64,000 nucleotides of DNA from Protonemura montana (taxonomy: Eukaryota; Arthropoda; Insecta; Plecoptera; Nemouridae): positions 3,720,001 through 3,784,000 of the forward strand of contig OX387607.1 of assembly GCA_947568835.1 (NCBI GenBank). Direction: 5' to 3'. The position numbers and the translations under genes are program-made. Of this stretch, positions 54,530 through 64,000 are shown in pieces; positions within the stretch are counted from its first letter, which is position 1; each line of letters opens with the position of its first letter. The notes beneath the pieces are model-generated. The model worked only from the letters and a program-made list of their open reading frames with translations. It did no database searches and had not been told where the DNA came from.

Positions 54530-57500
54530 ATGCCGAAGGCTACTTATGCAACTAATAACACTTCATCGTGGCTAAGACAAAGAGAAATAGGTACCAAACC
54601 TATACTGGGTTCAAGTGATGCATTCCACGCTAGAGTGTACTCGTCGTTGCATAATGTCGCCACATTCAGCGAAAGAAGTAGATTGCTGCCAATATCGCCT
54701 CATGGAGGCATCTTTAACATGGACTTTTCACCCGACGGGTAAGTCAAGTTTCTAAAGGCTGAATTTAAAATAAAAATGTACTTTGAGAAGGTCATGTGAC
54801 GGCACAATTAAAATCATTATCTGAATGTTCTCAGGTCAGTTATGGTGGCAGCTTGTGAACGAAAATGTTTCATTATGCTCGACCCCTATTCTCACAAAAT
54901 ATTTAACGGAAATTACAAGGCCCATGGGGAATGCGTCAATTGTGTCAGGTAAGGAAAAGGAATAATTGAACAGGATTAAACCATTTTACATCAGAAAAGA
55001 TTGTATTTTTATAACAGTTAACATTTGAATGATATTTCAGATTCATCGACTCTAGGCTTTTTGTCACGTGCAGTGACGACACAAAAATTAAAATCTGGGA
55101 CACAAGAAACATTAAAAATGAAATCATACTCCTAGAAGGCCATATGAACTGGGTTAAGAACATAGAATACTCTGCCAAAGACAAGATGATAGTCACGTCA
55201 GCCTTTGACGGCAACATTTACGCGTGGGATTTGAACTGGTAGGTATTAGACAAGACAAGATCTTGACAAAGTGTTCTTGCACTTGATTCTGCCGCTAACC
55301 TCTGAATTGACCCCCCCAGTTCGAGCGGCACAGGTGGCTACTCAGCCGAACGAGTTTTCCAAACGTCGGGACTAATGCGCATGCGGTTGAACCCCGACGC
55401 GTCCAAGATGGTGATATCCACGACTACCGGCTACATGATGGTCGTGCACGACTTGAACCTTGCGACAATGGCCGACGACCTCGAGGGATTCCAGCCAAAC
55501 ATCTACCGGTTGTCACAGATGAGCTCGTGGAACGCGCGTGCCATCATGAACTACAACTACCTGTTCTCGAGTGCGAGGAAACGGAACCGCATCGAATTTA
55601 TTTCGGATTTCCCGAAGGAGTCGGACGCCGAGATGATTTCGTCGCTGCAGATCCATCCGCAGGGATGGTGTGCACTAAGCAGGAATGTCAACCACAAGGA
55701 CAGGGCAGAGGTGATTTTATAGGAATCTATGTGGAGCTAATTTCGATTGCTTAATTTTAATTTTGCAAGCAAAGTTATATTTTATTATCTTTATTTGTTT
55801 TTCTTACTTTCTTAAGTCAAGTTAGCTTTTTTTGGCCATTGCCACAAAACCATACTTGGATAAGATCTCCATAATTGCTTAGGAATACCAGTCTTAGAAT
55901 TGCACTTTGCTAGTAGTGTTTTTTAATTTTTTTTTTTTACATTTTCTAACTGTTTTATTTGCCTTGGTTTTCTTTAAATATGGTTTGATGGAGAGAGTAT
56001 ACTCAAATTTTTCTAAAATGCCATTTTTGTTGCAAACTTCAAAAACAAAAACTATCAAGCATAGGAGGTTCAATGGTAGATTCAACGTTTGGTAGCCATG
56101 GAGATGCTGGGATCGCCTGACAGAGCTTCTCAATTCAGCTATCTTATGTTACCACGGGTATATCATGGCTTAGCATAGGAGGTTCAATGGTAGATTCAAC
56201 TTTTGGTAGCCATGGAGATGCTGGGATCGCCTGACAGAGCTTCTCAATTCTGCTATCTTATGTTACCACGGGTATATCATGGCTTAGCATAGGAGGTTCA
56301 ATAGTAGATTCAACGTTTGGTAGTCATGGAGATGCTGAGATTGCCTGACAGAGCTTTTCAATTCTGCTTTTTACAAAACCACGGGTGTAACTAGAAAATT
56401 GTGAAGAAAGACTGAAAAAACTTTTTTTTCAAAGAATTCAAGAGAAAAGGAGCATTGCTTTTTTAGTTAATTAATATCACTTATAAACCCCTCTCTTCAT
56501 TCATTCAAAGAAGTCAGCTTAATTTTTTCTTGAGATAGCTCGCACTCCAGTATGGGTTCTAATTGACGTTGTCGCTTGGTGATTGCAGTGGACGTGCGTG
56601 CATGATATCCACGGAGATGCCGAGATCGACGAGATGCACCAGGCCAAGTTTCCGATCCTGCTGCACTCTGATGAAGACGTTCAAGACTTCCGGTGCGTTA
56701 CTCGAGGGTTGGTCAATTGGGAAAGAGGCAGAGAAACTAAAGCGTAATTGGTCGATGATGTGGTGTTGCTGAAAGTTCAGAAAAGTATTGGCTTTTTATA
56801 ACCATAACTGCCATAGGAAGGACGAGTGGACAGTTGTAATTTGTTTGGCAATTTATTAAGTTAGTTAGTTTATGGCCAGATTTTCATTCTATCTTAAGTT
56901 TTGAGCTACCTGTCATGGGTGGGAGCTTTTTTGTTTTTTATTTATTTAAAAGAATCATTTTAATTACATAACAAAAGTGAACATACATTTCCAATGGATG
57001 CTGTATTTGCCCACATTTACTCCAGATTTTTGTTTTAATTTTACATTTACCGTAAATCTTCAGGTTCTGGAAGCCATACTTGTAATTTTATTTCTAGTCC
57101 GCTGAGATAGATACGATGATCCGAACTTGGACGGGAGATTTACAGTAGTTACAGAAGTAAAGAGATGCTGGTTATTGGTAAGAGAGAATTCAGGATTTAG
57201 AACTTCTGGGTACAGGATCTATGCACGGTGATCCAGTAATGCATAGTGTTGCCCAAACTTTCGACATCTCTTTACCATTTCTGTAAATGTTATAACAAAT
57301 TCTATGATTTTTAGAGAATTCCTTGTCAAAAAAAGGGTCGTTTTATGTCACATCTACACAACAAAATTTAAACATAACGAAAATTAAACGGTAAACATTG
57401 TTAGCAAATAAACAGAGAAGGCCTAGGACAGATTTTTCAATTTTTATCACGCACTGTTCATTTGAAGATGTTAAAAGTTGAGCCATTGGAAAAATGAGAA

Positions 57501-58631
57501 AATTTGGTTAGTTTCGGGTGAAAAAAATGCAAGAAAACATAGAAATTTAATTCATTGGGTTGCCCATGCTTAAAATTCAAAAAAATATTTCTGAACTGTG
57601 TCTAGTGGTTATTTTATGCTCTCTAGAAAAGTGTATCGTATACCCCCACTAAACTCTTCGCGTATCCCAGGGGGTACGCGGACTACTATTTGGCAAACAG
57701 GGCCTTAATGGATCAATAGATTTAATTGCAGCTTAGGTATGGGCTTCTAAAAGTAGCTCAATGATGTGATCGTTGATATTTTCATTGCATTGACTCTAGA
57801 ATTTTACTTTGCAGCCGAGAAACTGTGATCGCACACATGCAAGAATTAGTCAAAGGAGGCCTTTTCCCGATCACCATAATTGACAAGGAAGACCCGCTAT
57901 CCACAGAAGAAGACGTCGACGAAAACACGACCATGCTCAAAGTCGGCACGATAATACCCGAACTCAAGTCGTTTTGCGCCGTCATCGAACTGCACGTCTC
58001 ACGAGCCAACTATTTCTCAGCCCTGAACAATGTCCGCAGCTCGCGGATTGTTCATCCGAGCCGCAGCGCGGAAACATCGTCGTCGGGCAACTTTGACGAG
58101 GCCGAGGTCGCGTTCGAAGGCTCGCACCGAATCCTCTCGCCCAGCCTCGGCTCTCGTGACGATCGCTCCGTATTCGATCTGATAATAAAGTCGTACGATC
58201 CCGCGAAACGTTTCTTCCCGCGACGCTCTCTGTCCAAGTCTCGAGACGTTGTGGTCTCGGTCTTGGTCTATCCGCCATCGCTTTTGTACAACACTGGGCT
58301 GGAGCCGGTTGCGAACCGACCGCGACTCTTGAGCTACATTGAGGAACCGAACGTAGTCAAGGGATTTATTAAGGAGCCGTGTTTTTCTAATGACGGCCGG
58401 CTTATTTGCTCACCTTTCAGCTATGGCGTGCGGCTTCTGACCTTCTCGCCTGAGTTTCAAGAGCTCTCGACATGCGTGCCGCAGCCCAACCAGCCCGTCA
58501 AGTTGCACGAGGTGACCACGCTGATAAGTCACCAGAACTGCGTGCTTAGCACAAAGTTTTCGCCGAAGCAATACCAGCTCGTTTCGGGTTGTTTGAATGG
58601 CCAGATTAATTGGTACCAGCCAATTTTGTAA
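54530..58631 (+). CDS. DCAF10: DDB1- and CUL4-associated factor 10 (WD40 protein), complete, 6 exons
   Basis: Substrate-receptor subunit for the CUL4-DDB1 ubiquitin ligase. Exons: 54530-54738, 54835-54948, 55041-55238, 55320-55710, 56589-56692, 57815-58631. All junctions are GT-AG and the phases agree (2, 2, 2, 0, 2), giving 610 residues, slightly longer than human DCAF10 (559). WD40 landmarks: GGIFNMDFSPDG and CSDDTKIKIWDTR (WDTR at 127-130 is the WDxR motif that contacts DDB1), then GHMNWVKNIEYS, TSAFDGNIYAWDLN, LMRMRLNPDASKMVISTTTG, SLQIHPQGW joined to WTCVHDIHGD, YIEEPNVVKGFIKEPCFSND, GVRLLTFSPEF and a last blade ending SGCLNGQINWYQPIL. These follow the human protein in order. The first three introns are only 81-96 bp. 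AATAAA lies at 58855. Confidence 0.93.
55711..56588. other. DCAF10 intron 4 with a 114-bp tandem repeat
   Basis: Contains the three-unit repeat listed separately (56056-56392). The rest is AT-rich. Reading through the donor would give VIL and a stop, so splicing at 55710 is required. Confidence 0.6.
56056..56392 (+). repeat. 114-bp tandem repeat, three units
   Basis: Units start AGCATAGGAGGTTCAATGGT near 56056, 56170 and 56285, and contain GCCATGGAGATGCTGGGATC, GCCTGACAGAGCTTCTCAAT and ATCTTATGTTACCACGGGTA. Units 1 and 2 differ at very few positions; unit 3 is more diverged and its end is altered. A distant relative lies at 12486-12590. Confidence 0.88.
56693..57814. other. DCAF10 intron 5
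   Basis: 1.1 kb, AT-rich, no exon or repeat recognised. Confidence 0.5.
57815..58631 (+). CDS. DCAF10: DCAF10 exon 6 (C-terminal WD40 blades)
   Basis: The longest exon. The acceptor is TTTGCAG/C and completes an Arg codon from exon 5. It encodes a less conserved acidic and Ser-rich linker (KEDPLSTEEDVDENTT ... SAETSSSGNFDEAE), then SYIEEPNVVKGFIKEPCFSN, DGRLICSPFSYGVRLLTF and HQNCVLSTKFSPKQYQL, ending YQPIL at a TAA (58629-58631). It is GC-rich compared with the introns. Confidence 0.9.
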
Positions 58632-59305
58632 CTGTGATTCAGCCATGAAGAGGCTTTCTATTTTTTTTTTGTGAATACTTTTATTTTCAGTTTGGCAGCT
58701 GGGTAAGCCATTGTACTTAAGCCCAAATTTAACACGCTGTTTGACTGCTTCAATTATGTTTGTATTTTACTATCAACCGGCAAGAAAAATGAAAAATGTT
58801 GGCAGGCATGATAAGTGAGTCAGGCCTTTAAGTGATATAATGGTACAGAACGAGAATAAAGATAGTTTTTGTGCAAGAAATCTCTCTTTCCATAAAGTCC
58901 TGGAATCAAAAACAGGGAATAAATAATCTCAAAACATTGTTTTCATTAAACATGTATTTTCTTTGCCAATGGCGTAACTATGTACATTAATGATGTAAAA
59001 TTAGAACGATGAAACGAATGAACCTATAAACTTAGGCACCGCTAATTATTTGTACATGAATACTAGTATCAAAGTATAAAAAAAATATATTAGTGAAATA
59101 CATAAACATATACAGTGAACTTATTATAAACATAGACCCAGACTTTTATAGTTACACATCCGCTTGAAGCACAACTTTACAGTCGCTTTGACCGATTCAC
59201 GAAAGAAATTACAGCAATCCATGGCATTACCATTACGATACTTCGCAAATTGAGACGACCGTTCACCCGATAAGGTTGAAACCTGCCGACACAAAAACTT
59301 AAAGA
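58632..59305. other. Convergent 3' region between DCAF10 and Skeletor
   Basis: The two genes end tail to tail with 674 bases between stop codons. The DCAF10 signal AATAAA is at 58855-58860. The only minus-strand AATAAA seen is at 58680-58685, close to the DCAF10 stop. If Skeletor uses it, the two transcripts would overlap by about 180 bases at their 3' ends. Confidence 0.45.
58855..58860 (+). promoter_or_regulatory. Poly(A) signal (AATAAA) of DCAF10
   Basis: AATAAA in the context CGAGAATAAAGATAG, about 225 bases after the stop codon. A second AATAAA lies near 58918. Confidence 0.6.
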
Positions 59306-62300
59306 TTACAGGAACATCACCACAACCAGGTTGAGAACTGCAGCCAGCACAGAGATTGCCGCTACTTTTCCACCGGAGCTATTTCCTTGGTGGTCATGGT
59401 GGGCGTGGTGGTCGTGATCATGTGGTCCCACATGACCAGGCTCGTGGTCCGCCTCTCTTTTGTTCCTAACCTTCTCGTTCTCCAGCTCCACGTGTTTCTT
59501 CGACTTGACATCTGTCACTTTCGTCTTTTCTTCTGACACTGGCAGAGGGTTTGTAACTTCTTCGGCGACTGGTGTGGTCTCGTCTGCAACCTCTTGGTTC
59601 GTGAACGCTTCTTTGAGCTCAGAAGCCTCCGGAAGGAACTCAGCGGTGTTCTTGTCGTCCTCCAGTTGGCTGACTAGAGTTAGATGCGTGGACCGAATGG
59701 GAGGTGGGTCAGGGAAGTCTTGTCCTTGGTTGAATTGCGCCGGCAACTCGGGGGTCTTCTGGCGATTGCTGTAGGTCAAGTGGGGGATGGTCTCCGGTCG
59801 AATGTCGTCCGGTATCGGCGGCGGTCCTTCGCCGCGGAACGGCCCGAACTGCGGCGTTCCCTTCACGAGATCCTCGGAGCTTGACGTTAGCTGGTGTTCG
59901 ACGCCCACCGGGGGCAGTGCCATATCAGACACGGACTTGCCGTCATAGGCGACAACGCCGTCGGCGTCCACATATTCAGCTGGAGGAAGGTAGAACGTCT
60001 CCTGTCGCTCGGCGGCCATCGCCTGCTCGTCTTCTGCGTCGTCAGACGCCTGACGGAACGACGCCGACCCACCGCGCGTCGGGATTCTAAACGGTGGCAC
60101 GATGTTGTCGGGATAGAACGGACGACGGACCAGACCTGGGCGCACGCGCGTCATGTGCGACGACTTTCGATTGTGTGTCTTGGCGCGCTCGGGCGGCGTC
60201 AGATCGTCGGAGATCGACAGCTTGGCCTTGTTCTTGGCGCTCATTCGGTCAGGCGGCGACGGGATGAACATCGGCTCGAACATCTCGTGCTGCAGATTCT
60301 CGAACGGGTTCGAGTCTCGCACCTGCGCTGCTTCGTTGACCAGGTCCTCGTTGTAGCTAGTCTGCTGGCGCTCGGGCTCGTCCACCTTCACCTCCTGCTC
60401 GCCGTATTCCATTTCAACGTCGACCTGCGACGACCTGTCCTGCGCAATATCCTTGTTGACGGTCACAATCGGCTTGAAGCCGCCCTCAACTATCACTGTC
60501 TCCGGCTTGAACCCCGTGTTAACGGCCGCCTCGTAGCTGCTATGCTTCTTCTCGAACGGCCGGTTGGTGCTGATAAGCGTCGAGGGCTGCATCGCCGATG
60601 ACTCCTTCTTCTCGACTTTCGTCACCATCACCAGCACCGGCTTTTCCACCTTTGGCAGCGGCGCAACTTTGTTGTAGACCTTCGACGGCGCCGCATGCTG
60701 TAATGGGATGATCCTCTGCGGCATTCGGGTTGTGAAGTGCGGGTTTTGATGATATACCATTGGCCTGTGGAACGGGATTATCATTGGCCGATGCTGCGAC
60801 ATCTGCGGCACCTGCGCCGGCACGCGGTAGATCGGTTTCTTGGTCGACATCATTAGCTTCTGGTGGTTCTGCGATGAGTAGCTGGGTCGGTACATCGGTG
60901 GCCGCGGGGGGTAGCTGTTCATGGGGATGGGCCGGCGGTAGGAGGTGAACTGAGGTCCGCGCGTGAAGGCCATTGGGTGCGCGCCCAGCGGCATGCGGCC
61001 GTGGTTTAGCATGCTCATTGGGTAGTGCGTCCTCATCGGCAGGTGGTATGGCGTCTTGCCGGGGTACGACGGCTTCGGGTCTGGTTTCGCCTGCACGACA
61101 ACCATCTGGGTCGCTTCGTATGTCTGCGGCTTTATTTCCCTTATCTCCTGCTTTTGCTTGATTTCCTCGGACTGAGTCTCGTTGATATATTCCTGATGCT
61201 GCAGGGAGTACTGCGGGTTGTAGGTATCCTTCTGCAACGCTGGCGGGGGTACGAAGGCGTCCTCGTGAGCCTCCTCGCGGTAGTGATAGTTGTACTGCTG
61301 AGCGTTGATCACCTTCTCTTTTTGGTAAGAGTCCTCGCCGCTAGGCTCATTGGGGCGACTGAACGCGTACGTGCTGTACTCAGACTGGTGGTTCTCCGGG
61401 AACTTCAGGTAGGGCTTCACGGCAAATTCCTTGTCGCCTTTCGACTCGTCGACGCCCTTGTTGTAGACCTCGTTGGGTTTGACACGGTAGTTGACTTGGA
61501 TGCTCGGCCGGCTTTGGAGCTCGTCGTCAGTGTCGTCGTCAGCCGCATCTTGGTCATCGTCGGGCACCGCGATGGACACCACCTGGTCGCTGGCTGCGGC
61601 GTCGGTCACGTCACAGCTGTCCAGCACGTTGATCTTCCAGCCGAGGTAGCGGTGGGTGTAGCACTATAACCGAGCAAGCCAAGGAATGTTGAAATACCTC
61701 CATAAAAATATGTTCTAACTGTGAATTTTAATCTGAAAAATGTTTTTTGCAATTCTTAATGAGCATTCAATTGAGCAATAGATTGAGATGCCAATACAGA
61801 GATCCTAATACTAAGACGAATTTGGATCATCTCTTTATTGGCTTCATCTTTTGTGGTTTGACTATCTTTTGTAAAGTCAGTTATAACAGAGCTATACGCG
61901 TGATAGCTTTGAGTAATATTTGACTTTGGCAATCGGCAGACACTGCTTTTTCGGTAATGATACTGTATCGTTCAGTATAGTTAATCTATAGTTAATGTCA
62001 ATACAAAGAAAGAAACGTCTCTAGTTTCGTGCGTAACCGACACAACGCATGTTTGGCAGAATTAATTCATCTCCACCCACTGTCCTAGACTAAAAGTCAG
62101 TTACAAACACTGAACAGCGATCAAATTTCTTTCTAATGAAAAAAAATACGTTGTTCTATCGGCACTCCATCGTGCACATTACTGGGAATCACATCTGTGA
62201 AAAATAAACGTTTCTGTCGCAAACACCCTCAATTCCAACTCCTCCAGTATCTCGCAACTCCAACATTTTGGACTCAGCAACCACAACATCCAATCCTTCG

Positions 62301-63828
62301 TGCACGTAAATTATCTCTGCTTTGCTGTGCGCATGTCACCTGGTAGTAAACGGTGTCTGGCGTGTTGTCGTCAGGCGTCCACTGGACGACGCCTGGTTCA
62401 CCCTCGTCGCACTCGAGCGTCAGGGTTCGTTGGTAGGCGCCGAACGACGCAAACTCGTCGGCTAACGGTTGGTTCTGGTCGGGCGTCCAGTTGCACAGAC
62501 GACCAGTGCCGCTGGGGTAGACGTCGCCGCGACGGTTTTGCTTTACTCCGGCGAACACGCGCACCTCCTGTGATGGGGAAGGCGTCGGTTTATAACGAGA
62601 GAAATTAGTAGATTATCTCCTTAAATTTATTTTAAAGTGCATTGCACTGCTAAAAGATCGTTGAAGGTTGTTATTCCTGTCATCAGCTGTAGTTGCTACG
62701 GACACTATTAATTTTTCCTTAGAGTACAGTCGATTTTAGCATTCGGTGACAGTGTGCTTGTTCTGTTCCCTACAGAAAGAAGCAGGTGAAGCCAAATATT
62801 TGAGCAGTTTAAGTAACTTGCCTCAATGACCTATGGTAAAATGTGTATAGTGGATCTTACAGCTCTCTCATCAGGCGTCTTGTGCTCGTATCCTCCAACG
62901 GGGTCGTCGGTGATGTAGAAGGGGTGGTAGCGCGCAGGTGTGTCAGCATCGATGCCTCCTTCAACGACGAACGTGTACGTCTTGCCGCGGACGACGTTGA
63001 TCTCAGGGATTAGCAGGCCGTTAATGTACCACGAGATGCCCCATCCCACGTGACCTGCGTTGAAGACAGGACGAGCGAGTGAAAACAATGCGTTATTAAA
63101 GTCGTTCCAAGTGTCTTTCCGTTGTTTTCCACCTCGCGTACGCACCTGTGATCGCCGGGTATCCTCGTTTGCCGCCGGTCGGTCCCATCTGAGCGTAGAA
63201 CACTCCATCTTCGGGTTCGTTACATTGGATTGGTGGGATCTCCCATGCGTTTCTCTTCGAGACGGGTGCCGGGGTGGCTGGTGGACGCCGTTGAACGCTA
63301 GCCGCCGTCGCTGGACTCGGTTCCTGTTGTCATGACAAACTTTGGTGTCAACGCGGTCGGCCATAAGGGGTTAAGCAACGCTACGTGGGGTTTGGTTTAG
63401 GGTGTGTGACCACCACAAACACATGATGAAGATTATAGTATGGGAGGCGAAGGAATACTATTCTGCTTGAGCCTGTAGCGGGTCGAAGAACAAGGGAAGG
63501 CTACGCAATGTTACATGATTTCCCTTGTACTTAATCTAAACAGTTATGGTTCAGTACCAAGAATACGCTATTTACCACTATCACCATTTTAAGTTGACAA
63601 TAAATAAGTGGCCTTACAGAATATTGACATAATCTAAATGTTCTGGTACCTGATTATTGCCCAATATGGTTGTCTTCTTGTCACCACCGTCCAGCTTTTC
63701 AACCTTGGCCTTCGAGGGCACGGAGCTGGTCATCGACGATATGGGGTCCTCGATCTCTTCGGGCTTGCTAGATTCGGGCAGAGGACAGTTCCACTTCGGT
63801 GATCGGCCGAAGTCGAGCATCAGGTTGT
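59306..63828 (-). CDS. Skeletor: Protein Skeletor (D/E-type C-terminal part), 5'-partial, 5 exons in window
   Basis: Exons on the minus strand: 63828-63650, 63323-63146, 63054-62861, 62567-62340, 61663-59306, all GT-AG with consistent phases (enters in 1; then 0, 1, 0, 0). About 1045 residues are present. The conserved part reads PEDGVFYAQMGPTGGKRGYP, ITGHVGWGISWYINGLLIPE, INVVRGKTYTFVVEGG, YHPFYITDDPVGGYEHKTP, GRLCNWTPDQN and DTVYYQCYTHRYLGWKINV, as in arthropod Skeletor. Upstream DM13/DOMON domains would lie beyond 64000. The last exon is a long disordered region rich in Pro, Tyr, Met, His and Gln. It ends with a His-rich stretch (HDHDHHAHHDHQG) and a hydrophobic tail (VAAISVLAAVLNLVVVMFL) after NSSGG, which suggests a GPI anchor. 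Drosophila Skeletor was described as a spindle-matrix protein; the domains and tail here look extracellular. Confidence 0.9.
62340..62567 (-). CDS. Skeletor: Skeletor exon with Cys-rich WTPDxN motifs
   Basis: Bounded by CATCACAG/GAG and TACCAG/GTGACA, phase 0 at both ends. It encodes EVRVFAGVKQNRRGDVYP, GRLCNWTPDQNQPLADEF, TLTLECDEGEPGVVQWTPDD and NTPDTVYYQ. The two WTPD motifs and paired Cys are typical of the fold that follows the DOMON domain in this family. Confidence 0.85.
62861..63054 (-). CDS. Skeletor: Skeletor exon with HVGWGISWYINGLLIPEI
   Basis: Bounded by CAACGCAG/GTCAC and AGAGCT/GTAAGA. It is the most conserved exon: GWGISWYINGLLIPEINVV, GKTYTFVVEGGIDADTPAR, YHPFYITDDPVGGYEHKTPD. 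It enters in phase 1 and leaves in phase 0. Confidence 0.88.
63146..63323 (-). CDS. Skeletor: Skeletor exon with Pro-rich linker and FYAQMGPTGG
   Basis: Bounded by ACAACAG/GAA and ATCACAG/GTGCGT. It encodes a Pro/Ala-rich linker, then NAWEIPPIQCNEPEDGVFYA, QMGPTGGKRGYPAIT. It enters in phase 0 and leaves in phase 1. The acceptor has a poor pyrimidine tract, so its left limit is a little less sure. Confidence 0.78.
63650..63828 (-). CDS. Skeletor: Skeletor exon (first in window) with acidic/Ser-rich linker
   Basis: Bounded by CTTTCCAG/AC and AATCAG/GTACCA. It encodes DNLMLDFGRSPKWNCPLP, then a charged linker (SSKPEEIEDPISSMTSSV ... KLDGGDKKTTILGNNQ). It enters in phase 1, so an upstream coding exon must exist; it was not seen before the right edge. 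Confidence 0.8.
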
Positions 63829-64000
63829 CTGGAAAGAAACCACAAAGAACCAATCGATTATAAGTCGGTGTTACTTAGATCTAGGCGTTGACTTGTCAAA
63901 CATTGGAAACGTTCAATGTCAAAAAAATTTCATTTGAAGGAAGTTCCGTTGAATTTGGGGACAGATCAGGGATGAAAAGAAGGCAGATTAGTAGAAACTA

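Noticed and set aside
59894-61669. Plus-strand open frames of 200+ residues
   Set aside because: They are reverse-strand shadows of the long GC-rich Skeletor exon; the minus strand carries the known domains and splice phases.

Overview
This window is animal nuclear DNA. The genes are split by GT-AG introns (one is GC-AG), the intergenic DNA is AT-rich, and several copies of one 5S rRNA-derived SINE are scattered through it. The gene set (Tret1-type trehalose/sugar transporter, TRPV channel of the Nanchung/Inactive type, neuropeptide F/Y-like receptor, gustatory-receptor remnant, DCAF10, Skeletor) points to an arthropod, most likely an insect or other pancrustacean. The species cannot be fixed from the sequence. 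No plasmid, phage, CRISPR or operon structure is present.

Layout from left to right. At 2315-6352 (minus) lies a complete five-exon sugar transporter of 522 residues. At 7187-14784 (minus) are three exons for the first ~119 residues of a TRPV channel. The rest of that channel is not found before the left edge, so the transporter appears to sit inside a TRPV intron on the same strand. From about 16 to 35 kb is a gene-poor stretch holding SINE copies, a tRNA-derived repeat, a 34-base poly(G) tract and a frame-broken gustatory-receptor-like gene at 29747-30605 (minus). At 35123-53300 (minus) is a complete five-exon neuropeptide F/Y-like GPCR of 449 residues, with introns up to 9.3 kb that carry more SINEs. 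At 54530-58631 (plus) is a complete six-exon DCAF10 of 610 residues, head to head with the GPCR. At 59306-63828 (minus) is the 3' part of Skeletor, tail to tail with DCAF10; its 5' end lies beyond the right edge.

The exon models of the transporter, the GPCR and DCAF10 keep frame from ATG to stop, and the TRPV and Skeletor exons keep frame across every junction seen. Most of these exons are too short to stand out as open frames; they were joined by matching splice sites, codon phase and protein-family continuity. The genes do not form one pathway: two (TRPV, gustatory remnant) are sensory, one is neuroendocrine, one is a CUL4 ubiquitin-ligase adaptor, one is a matrix/cuticle or spindle-matrix type protein and one carries sugar.

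The most unusual items are the apparent nesting of the transporter in the TRPV gene, the SINE family with internal tandem duplications in two copies, a ~400-bp fold-back element at 14.0-14.4 kb, and the gustatory-receptor remnant whose frame is broken by an 11-bp tandem repeat and whose 3' end runs straight into a SINE fragment. I saw no clear sign of a wholly new biological system.
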